This document shows positions 42,494-50,577 of a stretch of 50,753 bases of DNA, piece by piece; position 1 is the stretch's first letter, and each line of letters begins with the position of its first letter. The notes under the pieces are model-generated. The model worked only from the letters and a program-made list of their open reading frames with translations. It searched no databases and was not told where the DNA came from. The stretch comes from Chloroflexota bacterium (GTDB taxonomy: Bacteria; Chloroflexota; Anaerolineae; UBA4142). The DNA lies in the NCBI GenBank assembly GCA_016219275.1, contig JACRBM010000069.1, positions 1-50,753 of the forward strand, in the 5' to 3' direction. The position numbers and the translations under genes are program-made.

Positions 42494-44564
42494 ATGCATC
42501 GGACTGGCGCGACAACTCGACGCGCAAGCCACCCTCCGGGTGTGTCGCCTCGGGTTGTTGCGCGCTCACGACAATCACCGGCACGTTTGCCAACCCTGGG
42601 TCGTTTTTCATCTCGCGGAGCAATGCCATCCCGTTCATCTCCGGCATTTGCAGATCGAGCAAGACCAAATCCACGGACTCGTTCCGCAAGCGCGTTAATG
42701 CGTCCTCGCCCCCGAACGATTTGATCGGACGATAGTTTTCCTCCGCCGATTGCAACATGCGCGCCAGCAGTTCCACGATTTGCGGGTCGTCGTCCACAAT
42801 CAGCACGTTTCTCGCCGTGCGTTCCATGTTCGCGATTGCCTCGAGCAATTGCTCGCGCAACACCGGCTTGATGAGATAGTCCTGCACGCCGAGCGCCTGC
42901 GCGGCGCGTACGTTTCCGGACAAGGCGACGCGCAGAATCGGCAAATCGTCCGGCACGGTAAACGTGCGCGTCTCTTGCGCGTTCGCGATCAACGCGATCG
43001 GTTGATGTTCCGCGACCAATGCGCGCGCGTCGTCGTGATCGCCGAGCGCGAGCACGTCATAGTTGCTCAACTGCCGGCGCAACGTTCGCAACAATACCGG
43101 GTCGGGTTCGTAAACGAGCACTGCCTTGCGATAAGTCGCGCGCGTCGCGCGCGTCGTGGTCGTGACACGCCCCACGCTTCCCGACGGCATGATCGGCAGC
43201 GTAAAGTAAAACGTCGTGCCAATGCCGGGTTGACTCTCCAACCACATCTGCCCGCCGTGCGATTCCACGAGCCGTTTGCTCAACGGCACACCCAATCCAC
43301 TGCCTTCGTGTTGGCGCGTCGTCGAACCATCCACCTGTCCAAATTCCTCGAACACTTTGGGAATGTCCTGTGATGCAATGCCCATGCCGGTGTCGCGCAC
43401 CGCGATGCGAATATCGTCGCCGATGCGTTGGGCGCGAATCGTGACACCGCCATGATACGTAAAGCGACTGGCATTCGTCAACAGATTGATCAACACCTGC
43501 CGCACGCGCGTCACATCCATCCGCACGCGCGGCAAACCTGGGTCGCATTCGACGTTCAAGTCCAAATTCTTCGCGTGGTACAAATCGTGCATCAACGCAA
43601 CCGCGCCGTCAATCACTTCTTCTAGCGCGGCGTCTTGCAAGATCAAGCCCAGGCGCTGCGCTTCGAGCGCGGAGAGATCGAGAATGTCGTCAATCAGCGA
43701 GGCGAGGTGGCGACTGCTCTGGTAAATCTGCTCGATGTCGCCGCGCAACGCGGGCGACCACGCGACGCCGCCGTACGTTTCCGGCGCGTTTGCCATCGTC
43801 TCGCTGAAACCGATGATCAGGTTGAGCGGCGTGCGTAACTCGTGGCTGATGTTCGCGGCAAATTCGGCTTTCAACTGGCGCGCAGTTTCTGCGCCGCTCC
43901 GCGCTTCGATGAGCGCGTAATTCATTTTTTCGATTCGCAGGTACGCGTCTTCCAACATCCTCAACGTGCGCGCGAGCGATGCACGTTCATCGCGCAATTG
44001 TTCGAGCAGTTCGCTGGCGCGGGCATAACTCTTACGCATCCAATCGAGCGCGAGGTGAATTTGATGCGAACCGATCCAGGCGGCGGACGCGGTCATCAAG
44101 GTCAGCGCAATCGGTGCGACAACTTGTTTGTTATCGAACCAGTCCGCGCCTTGTGCGTGCGCGATGCCAAGCACCGTCGCGCTCGCGACCGCGGCGACGA
44201 TGAACACGTTGATGCCGGACACGAGCAAGCTCGACACGACGACGACGATCGGAAAATAGTATTGTGCGTCGCTTGCCGGATAAATCCATTTTTGTACGGC
44301 GAGCGCGGCAAGTAGTGTTGCGACGAGCCAGGGCAACGCGAGCGAGTAATGGTCCTGGCGCAACCAGATACTGCCGAGCGAACATGCCAGCAAGAGAAAC
44401 GCAACGGCAAGTTGTTCCGGATGGTCGTAGGCACTCACGAGGAAAAACCATGCCAGCACAAAAATCACTACGGCGATTTCAAAAATCATGCCGCGCCGCA
44501 TTTCGTTCAAATCGCCGGATTCGAAGGGCTGGGTTAACTGCGCGAAAAGATTGCGGACTTGCAT
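42405..44564 (-). CDS. Hybrid histidine kinase with two C-terminal receiver domains
   Basis: The 719-residue protein has five or six transmembrane helices (about 28-165), a coiled linker (about 178-228) and a HisKA domain with FAANISHELRTPLNLIIGF in part (His 241). A complete ATPase domain follows (NLLTNASRF, DTGMGI, GSGLGVPLSKRLVE). Then come two receivers: the first lacks the phospho-acceptor Asp, and the second is canonical (NVLIVDDD, VLLDLQMPEMNGM, VVSA). The start chosen is ATG 44564, eight bases after GAGAGG; ATG 44570 is equally open. It should autophosphorylate and pass phosphate internally or to neighbouring receivers. Confidence 0.88.
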   Translation of the reverse strand: MQVRNLFAQLTQPFESGDLNEMRRGMIFEIAVVIFVLAWFFLVSAYDHPEQLAVAFLLLACSLGSIWLRQDHYSLALPWLVATLLAALAVQKWIYPASDAQYYFPIVVVVSSLLVSGINVFIVAAVASATVLGIAHAQGADWFDNKQVVAPIALTLMTASAAWIGSHQIHLALDWMRKSYARASELLEQLRDERASLARTLRMLEDAYLRIEKMNYALIEARSGAETARQLKAEFAANISHELRTPLNLIIGFSETMANAPETYGGVAWSPALRGDIEQIYQSSRHLASLIDDILDLSALEAQRLGLILQDAALEEVIDGAVALMHDLYHAKNLDLNVECDPGLPRVRMDVTRVRQVLINLLTNASRFTYHGGVTIRAQRIGDDIRIAVRDTGMGIASQDIPKVFEEFGQVDGSTTRQHEGSGLGVPLSKRLVESHGGQMWLESQPGIGTTFYFTLPIMPSGSVGRVTTTTRATRATYRKAVLVYEPDPVLLRTLRRQLSNYDVLALGDHDDARALVAEHQPIALIANAQETRTFTVPDDLPILRVALSGNVRAAQALGVQDYLIKPVLREQLLEAIANMERTARNVLIVDDDPQIVELLARMLQSAEENYRPIKSFGGEDALTRLRNESVDLVLLDLQMPEMNGMALLREMKNDPGLANVPVIVVSAQQPEATHPEGGLRVELSRQSDASTTETLSYLQALLATLPLRGLPTTTDAPA

Positions 44565-44624
44565 TCGCATCACCTCTCTTGACGATACTGTACTTGAATT
44601 TGGCGGATTAGGCAAAACACCAAC

Positions 44625-44734
44625 CCCCACCGACCCCCACCCTAACCCGCCCCCGCTATCGCAGGGGAGGGAACAATTCTCCCTCCCCCATTCGCCTGAC
44701 GCGAAGCGTGGCGAACGGGGGAGGGTCGGTGGGG
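44625..44734. repeat. Cloverleaf-like palindromic element
   Basis: An outer stem, CCCCACCGACCC (44625-44636) with GGGTCGGTGGGG (44723-44734), encloses two hairpins: GGGGAGGG/CCCTCCCC (44664-44688) and TTCGCC/GGCGAA (44691-44715). It fills the region between the divergent kinase and receiver genes. No promoter was resolved in this 293-base gap. Confidence 0.7.
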
Positions 44735-44857
44735 ATTTATTTTGTTGAACTCAAAGTACGCGTTTCGTTGAGATATTTTTCTATCTGTTGATAGATGTAT
44801 TTTGAAACGCAATCGGTTACACTCGCGCTAGACCTGCGAAGAGTGAATGAGCGTGAG

Positions 44858-45241
44858 ATGATGTCCTCGACCAAACAACCTGCTATCGTACTAGTTGCTG
44901 CCAAACCGGGAATCATGCGTAACTCGCTGCAATCGTATCTCCGCACGATTCCACACATTCACGACATCGTGCTCGCCGATGACGCGCTCGCGGCTTTTCA
45001 TGTGATTTGCTCCCATAAGCTGACGCTGGTGATCGTGGATGCGGATTTATCCGAAAGCGAAATGCTGGGACTGGTGTATCAAGCGCGCACCGAGAAACCG
45101 CATATTCAAATCGTCGCACTCGTCGAGAATATGCGCCAGCGCCAGTTGTGTTTGTCCGCCGGCGCAAATCACGCCTTGCTCAAGGGATTTCTCGACGAGC
45201 AACTTCGTCAAGCCATCTTGAGCGATTTGGAATCGTTCTGA
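44858..45241 (+). CDS. Stand-alone receiver-like protein with incomplete acidic pocket
   Basis: The 127-residue product is a single receiver fold. It keeps the phospho-acceptor position (LTLVIVDADLSESEM) and a Lys near the end (HALLKGF) but has AAKPG where the usual paired acidic residues should be. Metal binding and phosphorylation may therefore be impaired. There is no output domain. The start is one of two adjacent ATG codons (44858 or 44861), with no strong ribosome site. It is divergent from the hybrid kinase and probably belongs to the same signalling set. Confidence 0.7.
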   Translation: MMSSTKQPAIVLVAAKPGIMRNSLQSYLRTIPHIHDIVLADDALAAFHVICSHKLTLVIVDADLSESEMLGLVYQARTEKPHIQIVALVENMRQRQLCLSAGANHALLKGFLDEQLRQAILSDLESF

Positions 45242-45278
45242 CCTTCGCCAGAGATGCGGCAAAAGAGAGAGAGCATTT

Positions 45279-47339
45279 ATGGATCCGGAAACTCGCAAAT
45301 GGATTTGGATCGTCGTGGGATTGTTGACGCTCGCCGCGTTGCTCGCCGCCGGGATTGTTTTCGTCGCGTTCGGCGCGCCGAGCAAACCGACGATCACCTT
45401 GGGCGCGCCGGCGAGTGGCGCGCAATTGAGCGAAGAACAAAACGTGATTGTCCGATCTACGTCTACCGATTCAAACGGCGTTGTGCGCGTTGAATTGCGC
45501 GTGGACGACGCAGTGGTCAAGTTGGAGAATGTTTCCATTCCACAAAAATCATTCGTCGTCGAGCAAGCATGGCAGGCGAAGCCGGGTCAACACACACTGA
45601 GCGTGCGCGCGTACAACGCACATGGCATCGTCAGCGATCCGGCGATGGTGCGCGTCAATGTCGCAGTAACCAATCCCACGCCCATGCCACCGATGCCAAC
45701 CGCGATACCGTCACCCACCGAAGCGCCGCCCGGACCTTGCGCGAACAACGCGACTTTTCTTACCGATATCACCGTGCCCGATGGCACACCGCTTACGCCC
45801 GGTCAGGCGTTCAACAAAATTTGGCGCGTGATGAACAATGGCGCCTGTCCCTGGAGTGAGAATTATCAATTCGTCTTCGTGAGCGGCGAAGCCATGTCCA
45901 CGCGTAATACGATTTCAGTGCCGTACACCGCGCCGGGCGCGACAGCTGATTTGATCGTGCCGATGACCGCACCCAACGTTGCGGGACCGCACGCCGGGCG
46001 TTGGCAACTGCGCGGCGACAGCGGCGCGTTCTTCGGCGCGTTGCTCGACGCGCGCATCAACGTGATCACGCCGCAACCGACGCCGCCCGCGTGTACCGGC
46101 AATCCGCAAATCGCATCGTTCACCGCATCGGCAACGACCATCGCGCCGCACACACTCATCGCGCTGAACTGGGGCGCGGTCAGCAACGCAACCGCGATCC
46201 GCATTGACCCTGGCGTCGGCGCGGTGACTGCGCCTGGGTCGTTCCAGGTTGTGGTGGACCACACGACGACGTTCGTGCTCACCGCGTATTGCGGTACGAC
46301 CCCATCGAACGCGAACGTGACGGTGTACGTCCAAGCTACGCCGCCGACGCCAACGCCGATTCCGCCCACGCCCAAACCGGCATTCCGCGTGACGGGCGCA
46401 ACCGCGACGGTGAATCCCTCGAATTGGACGGGATCGTGTCCTGGCACCTTCACCTACGCCGGCAATATCACGACGAACGATGCTGGGACGATCACATATC
46501 GCTGGGTCGGCTCCGGGAGTACGTCGCCTTCGCCGGTGATGTCGTTCAATGCGCCGAGCGCGGGCGCGTTCGCGCTCCCCGGTTATCAAGCGCAGTGGGG
46601 TTCGAAAGGCGGACAGTCGGCACAGTTGATGATCCTTTCGCCAAACTCACTCAGCTCGAACCAAGCATCGTTCACGAATAGCTGCGCCGATCCCAAGCCC
46701 GCGGCACCCGAAGCCCAGGTGCTCGAACCCAGCAATGGCTTTGTCGGCTCGACACTCGTGCCAGTCCACATTGCGTTCCGCGCGCGCGGCGCGAATAGTT
46801 TGCATCACATCACGCTCTTTGGCAATGGCGTACAGTTGGCGCAACAAACTTCGCCCGGCGCGACGAGCGAAATCCTGGGTCAGTTCGATTGGCGACCTGG
46901 CGCAGGCAGAGTTGAAATCTACGCGGTGGCGGAAGATGTGTACGGACAAACGACGCGCTCGGCGACGATTGTCGGCGAGATCAAAGCGCCCGCGCCTCCA
47001 CCGACGCCGGCGCCGCCCACTCCGATTCCACCCACACCCGTCCCGGTCGTGCGCCGCAATATCAACGGTACCTGGGTCGCGGGTGATTATCAACTTACGT
47101 TGAACGAAGCGATTGGGTGTACCACCGAGTGCGCCGTCGCCGGCCAGTTGATGAAAGCGGTTTTGCCCGCGCCGGAAATTCACGCGGTCAGCGGTCATCT
47201 CAATACGAACAACGGCGTCGTGTCGTGGAGCGTGACGATGCCGGGTGGACAGAACTTTAACGGTACGGTGTCGGCAGACAGCCGCACCATGTCCGGGGCG
47301 TTGAGCGGAGTTGGATCGCTCACCTTTACGAAAAAGTGA
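45279..47339 (+). CDS. Membrane-anchored surface protein with NBR1-Ig-like domain (paralog A)
   Basis: The 686-residue protein has an N-terminal transmembrane anchor (about 8-31) without lipobox and a first Ig-like domain (about 36-130). After a PT-rich linker comes an NBR1-Ig-like domain (about 150-265: DITVPDGTPLTPGQAFNKIW in part, WRVMNNGACPWSENY). Further Ig-like segments separated by PTPTP linkers follow, with a C-terminal module RRNINGTWVAGDYQLTLNEA in part and SADSRTMSGALSGVGSLTF in part. AGAGAGAG precedes the ATG. NBR1-Ig domains in Chloroflexota are found on extracellular proteins; the partner is unknown. The next gene is a shorter paralog. Confidence 0.85.
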   Translation: MDPETRKWIWIVVGLLTLAALLAAGIVFVAFGAPSKPTITLGAPASGAQLSEEQNVIVRSTSTDSNGVVRVELRVDDAVVKLENVSIPQKSFVVEQAWQAKPGQHTLSVRAYNAHGIVSDPAMVRVNVAVTNPTPMPPMPTAIPSPTEAPPGPCANNATFLTDITVPDGTPLTPGQAFNKIWRVMNNGACPWSENYQFVFVSGEAMSTRNTISVPYTAPGATADLIVPMTAPNVAGPHAGRWQLRGDSGAFFGALLDARINVITPQPTPPACTGNPQIASFTASATTIAPHTLIALNWGAVSNATAIRIDPGVGAVTAPGSFQVVVDHTTTFVLTAYCGTTPSNANVTVYVQATPPTPTPIPPTPKPAFRVTGATATVNPSNWTGSCPGTFTYAGNITTNDAGTITYRWVGSGSTSPSPVMSFNAPSAGAFALPGYQAQWGSKGGQSAQLMILSPNSLSSNQASFTNSCADPKPAAPEAQVLEPSNGFVGSTLVPVHIAFRARGANSLHHITLFGNGVQLAQQTSPGATSEILGQFDWRPGAGRVEIYAVAEDVYGQTTRSATIVGEIKAPAPPPTPAPPTPIPPTPVPVVRRNINGTWVAGDYQLTLNEAIGCTTECAVAGQLMKAVLPAPEIHAVSGHLNTNNGVVSWSVTMPGGQNFNGTVSADSRTMSGALSGVGSLTFTKK

Positions 47340-47345
47340 TAACAC

Positions 47346-47360
47346 AACCTTGCGAAGGTT
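47346..47360. repeat. Single arm of the AACCTTGCG double palindrome
   Basis: AACCTTGCGAAGGTT is identical to the left arm at 10974-10988, followed by GAT; the second arm is missing or decayed. It lies between the two NBR1-Ig genes. Confidence 0.65.
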
Positions 47361-47401
47361 GATCGAGCAATTCGCAAATTGATTTGGGTTAGGGAGGTAA
47401 A

Positions 47402-48829
47402 ATGAAAATCCAAAATTTGAAATGGTTCGTGCTCGTTATGTTGATGTTTGCGCTCGTCGCGTGCGGCGGGGGCGGGGGATCGAGCCGACCGACGGTTGCG
47501 GTCACTTCGATGAGTAGCAGTACGCCGACCGACGGTCAAATTGTGACGTTGCAAGTTTCGGCGATAGATGCCAAAGGCATCGCGGAGATCGAACTGACCG
47601 AGGGTGCGGATATGCTTGCGGAAGCGAACATTACGCCGCCGCAAAAAACGGTTATGGCGCCGTTGACGTGGCGCGCGTCGGCGGGACAGCATACGCTGAC
47701 CGTGCGTTCGTTGAACCAGGATTCGATGTATAGCGATCCGGTGACGATCGCGATGAACGTCGCACCCGCGCCGGCTCCGACGATAGCGCCCGCGCCGACT
47801 GCCGCGCCAGTTCCCACCATCGCGCCAAATCCGCAACCGACGCCACCGCCCGCGCCGACGCAACCGCCGCAACCCGGACCTTGCACGAACGTGGCGCAAT
47901 TCGTCGCGGACGTGACGGTGCCCGATGGTACGCAATGGATGCCGAATCAATCGTTCAACAAAATTTGGCGCGTGAAAAATGGCGGCACGTGTACGTGGAC
48001 AACCAAGTATCAACTCGTGTTCGCGAGCGGCGAAGCGATGACCGGTTTGCGCGCAATGAACCTGGCGAACAATGTTGCGCCGGGACAAACGATTGATTTG
48101 CTCGTAACGATGGGCGCGCCAGCCACTGGCGGTTCACACTCGGGAATTTGGCAGATCAAAGATGAGAGCGGCGCGACCTTGAACTTGTTCTTGAAAGTTG
48201 CGATTGTCACGGTCTTGCCGCAACCGACGGCATGCATCCCGACGATTCAGTACTTTAACGCAGACCATGCCGTGATCAATCGCGGTCAATCCACTACGCT
48301 CATGTGGGGCTTGGTCGGCAACGCGAATCGCGCCGAAATTGATCAAGGCATCGGCGGCATCACCACGCCCGGCTTCAAGGTTGTCTCGCCGCAACAAACG
48401 ACGACGTACACACTCTCGGCGTACTGCGGAGCAACGTTGCGCCAAGCCAGAGTGACTGTTTCGGTGAATCAACCTGTCCAGCCGACGCCAGTTCCGCCAA
48501 CGCCAGTTCCGCCAGCACCGCCAACCCAGGTACCCGTCGTGCGCCGCAATGTCACCGGCACCTGGAACGCTGGAGTGTGGTCGGTGCAACTGAATGAAGC
48601 GCTCGGTTGTTCGAGCGCGCAGTGCGAGGTTGCTGGGACGTTGACGCACGGGGTACTCCCTGCGCCTTCAATCTTTGAAGTGCAAGGAACGATCAACGTG
48701 AATACCGGCGCGATCTCGTTCTCGGCAAATATCCCAGGTGGTGTGAGTTTCAACGGTACCGTCTCTGCGGACAGTCGCACTATGTCTGGCACATTGAGCA
48801 GTGTAGGTTCGCTGACGTTTACGAAATAG
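47402..48829 (+). CDS. Lipoprotein with NBR1-Ig-like domain (paralog B)
   Basis: The 475-residue product has a lipobox LVAC (Cys about 21) and a Gly-rich start. A first Ig-like domain (about 29-120) is followed by an AP/PT linker (about 121-160), an NBR1-Ig-like domain (about 162-270: DVTVPDGTQWMPNQSFNKIW in part, CTWTTKYQLVFASGEAM), another Ig-like segment and the same C-terminal module as paralog A (SADSRTMSGTLSSVGSLTF in part). GGGAGGTAAA precedes the ATG. The shared architecture and 62-base spacing suggest tandem duplication and probable co-expression, one copy anchored by a helix and the other by lipid. Confidence 0.85.
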   Translation: MKIQNLKWFVLVMLMFALVACGGGGGSSRPTVAVTSMSSSTPTDGQIVTLQVSAIDAKGIAEIELTEGADMLAEANITPPQKTVMAPLTWRASAGQHTLTVRSLNQDSMYSDPVTIAMNVAPAPAPTIAPAPTAAPVPTIAPNPQPTPPPAPTQPPQPGPCTNVAQFVADVTVPDGTQWMPNQSFNKIWRVKNGGTCTWTTKYQLVFASGEAMTGLRAMNLANNVAPGQTIDLLVTMGAPATGGSHSGIWQIKDESGATLNLFLKVAIVTVLPQPTACIPTIQYFNADHAVINRGQSTTLMWGLVGNANRAEIDQGIGGITTPGFKVVSPQQTTTYTLSAYCGATLRQARVTVSVNQPVQPTPVPPTPVPPAPPTQVPVVRRNVTGTWNAGVWSVQLNEALGCSSAQCEVAGTLTHGVLPAPSIFEVQGTINVNTGAISFSANIPGGVSFNGTVSADSRTMSGTLSSVGSLTFTK

Positions 48830-48997
48830 TTGCTGGCACAGCAAGCCCGGCGTGACACCGGGCTTGACCCGCTGTCAGAATCATCGTGCGGAGCGAAGCA
48901 AAGCATCGCGGTTCACGACAATCTATTCATCGCGGTTCACAACAATCTGTTCCTTTGCTTCGCTCTGAATTTCTTTATGATGTTCGAGCCAAGCAAC

Positions 48998-49026
48998 AAT
49001 CCAGGTTTCTTGAAGAAACCTGGATT
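48998..49026. repeat. Double palindrome, AGAAACC family, copy 6
   Basis: AATCCAGGTTTCT, TGA, AGAAACCTGGATT: perfect 13-bp arms. It lies upstream of arfB, between the lipoprotein gene and the probable arfB promoter. Confidence 0.85.
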
Positions 49027-49056
49027 TTGGCGAACAATCCTTCGCAAGCAAGTCGT

Positions 49057-49084
49057 TTGCCTCTGCATCGTTTTGTGATAAAAT
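49057..49084 (+). promoter_or_regulatory. Putative arfB promoter
   Basis: TTGCCT (49057-49062), a 16-base spacer and TAAAAT (49079-49084) would start transcription within ten bases of the ATG at 49099. No ribosome site is visible, so a leaderless or nearly leaderless mRNA is possible. Confidence 0.4.
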
Positions 49085-49098
49085 CGAAACACCAAACG

Positions 49099-49521
49099 AT
49101 GATTCCTATCACCTCCACGATTTCGCTCGACGAGACCGAACTCCACGAAGAATTCATTCGCGCGTCCGGACCGGGCGGGCAAAACGTCAACAAGGTCGCG
49201 ACCGCGGTGCAACTGCGTTTCGACGTGCGCCATTCGCCGTCACTCTCCGACGATGTGCGCGAACGTTTGACGCGCCTCGCGCACAATCGCATCAACGAAC
49301 GCGGCGAACTCATCCTCACCGCACAACGATTTCGCACGCAAGAACAAAATCGCGCGGACGCGCGCGCGCGTTTGATCGCGCTCATTCGTCAAGCCGCGAT
49401 TCCACCCAAAACGCGTCGCAAGACCAAGCCGAGTCGCGCGGCGAAAGCGAAACGCATCGAAGGCAAAAAACATCGCGGCGCGGTCAAGGCGATGCGGGGA
49501 CGCGTGGCGAATCTTGATTGA
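49099..49521 (+). CDS. arfB: Peptidyl-tRNA hydrolase ArfB (ribosome rescue)
   Basis: The 140-residue protein has the catalytic GGQ (26-28) in RASGPGGQNVNKVATAVQLR and a basic C-terminal tail (KTRRKTKPSRAAKAKR, about 105-135) that in ArfB/YaeJ enters the empty mRNA channel of stalled ribosomes. It lacks the codon-recognition domains of release factors. The start is ATG 49099; the frame is open upstream only through a palindromic repeat. The gene frees ribosomes stalled on mRNAs lacking a stop codon. Confidence 0.93.
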   Translation: MIPITSTISLDETELHEEFIRASGPGGQNVNKVATAVQLRFDVRHSPSLSDDVRERLTRLAHNRINERGELILTAQRFRTQEQNRADARARLIALIRQAAIPPKTRRKTKPSRAAKAKRIEGKKHRGAVKAMRGRVANLD

Positions 49522-49537
49522 AGCAACCAAGTAGGAT

Positions 49538-49632
49538 CACGGGAGCAGAGGAGCAGGGGAGCAAGGGGGCAAGGGGGCAAAAGAGAGAATGGGAATATGC
49601 TCCTCTGCTCCCGTGCGCCCCTGCTCCCTTGC
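49538..49632. repeat. Inverted element with 8-bp periodic arms (GGGAGCAG units)
   Basis: A perfect 17-bp inverted repeat (49538-49554 with 49599-49615) is built from 8-base GGGAGCAG-like units that continue inward as GGGGGCAA repeats and outward on the right arm. It occupies the gap between arfB and the nitrilase gene and ends 15 bases before the nitrilase start. Confidence 0.75.
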
Positions 49633-49647
49633 AAGAGGAAAATGAGG

Positions 49648-50577
49648 ATGCCAGACCAAGCATCAATCCAAGTTGCAGTCGTCCAAGCCGCGCCGGTACT
49701 TTTCGACCGCGACGCGACCATCGAGAAAACATGTTTGCTTACGCGCGAAGCAGCCGAGCAAGGCGCGCGTCTGATTCTTTTTCCCGAAGCATTCATTCCC
49801 GCGTACCCGCGCGGGTTTTCATTCGGCGTCACGATTGGCAATCGCACGACCGATGGTCGGCGCTTGTGGCAACGTTACTGGGAAAACGCGGTGGATATTC
49901 CCAGTCGCGCGACGGAACAACTTGGCGAGGCGGCGCGGCAAGCGAACGCGTATCTCGTCGTCGGCGTGATCGAGCGCGAGGGTGGGACGCTGTATTGCAC
50001 ACTCGTATATTTTGCGCCAGACGGACACTTGCTCGGCAAACACCGCAAACTCAAGCCGACTGCCGGCGAGCGACTCGTCTGGGGCGAGGGTGACGGTTCG
50101 ACGCTCACCGTTATCGAAACCGAGTTCGGCAAAGTGGGCGGACTGATTTGTTGGGAAAATTATATGCCGCTCGCGCGCGCGGCGATGTACCAAAAAGGTG
50201 TCGAGATTTATCTCGCGCCAACCGCAGACGGGCGCGACACCTGGCAAGCCACACTCATCCACATCGCGATGGAGGGACGCTGTTTCGTCCTGGGTTGCAA
50301 TCAGTTCGTCGCCAAAGCGATGTACCCGACTGATCTCCCCTGCTACGACGAGTTGACGAATCTGCCGGACGTGATGTGTCGCGGCGGCAGCGCGATCATT
50401 TCGCCGATGGGTCGCGCGATTGCCGGACCGTTGTTCGATCAAGAAGGAATTTTGTACGCCGAGTTGGATCGCACACTCGTCTCGCAGAGCAAATTCGATT
50501 TCGATGCTGTCGGGCATTACGCGCGCCCTGACGTGTTTCAGTTGCATGTGAACGAAAAGCCAGGTCTGACATTCTGA
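49648..50577 (+). CDS. Nitrilase (carbon-nitrogen hydrolase family)
   Basis: The 309-residue enzyme has the Glu-Lys-Cys triad: Glu47 in LFPEAFIPAYPRG, Lys134 in KHRKLKPT and Cys168 in GGLICWENYMPLAR. The context around Cys (CWENYMPLAR, then APTADGRDTWQATLIHIA in part) is that of true nitrilases (nitrile to acid and ammonia), not of amidases or N-carbamoylases. The start is ATG 49648, nine bases after AGAGG; ATG 49642 is also open. No nitrile-forming pathway lies nearby, and the natural substrate is unknown. Confidence 0.9.
   Translation: MPDQASIQVAVVQAAPVLFDRDATIEKTCLLTREAAEQGARLILFPEAFIPAYPRGFSFGVTIGNRTTDGRRLWQRYWENAVDIPSRATEQLGEAARQANAYLVVGVIEREGGTLYCTLVYFAPDGHLLGKHRKLKPTAGERLVWGEGDGSTLTVIETEFGKVGGLICWENYMPLARAAMYQKGVEIYLAPTADGRDTWQATLIHIAMEGRCFVLGCNQFVAKAMYPTDLPCYDELTNLPDVMCRGGSAIISPMGRAIAGPLFDQEGILYAELDRTLVSQSKFDFDAVGHYARPDVFQLHVNEKPGLTF

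Noticed and set aside
48886-49098. N-terminal extension of arfB
   Set aside because: It is translated from a dispersed palindrome and repeat-like sequence; ArfB proteins start shortly before the GGQ region, as from 49099.
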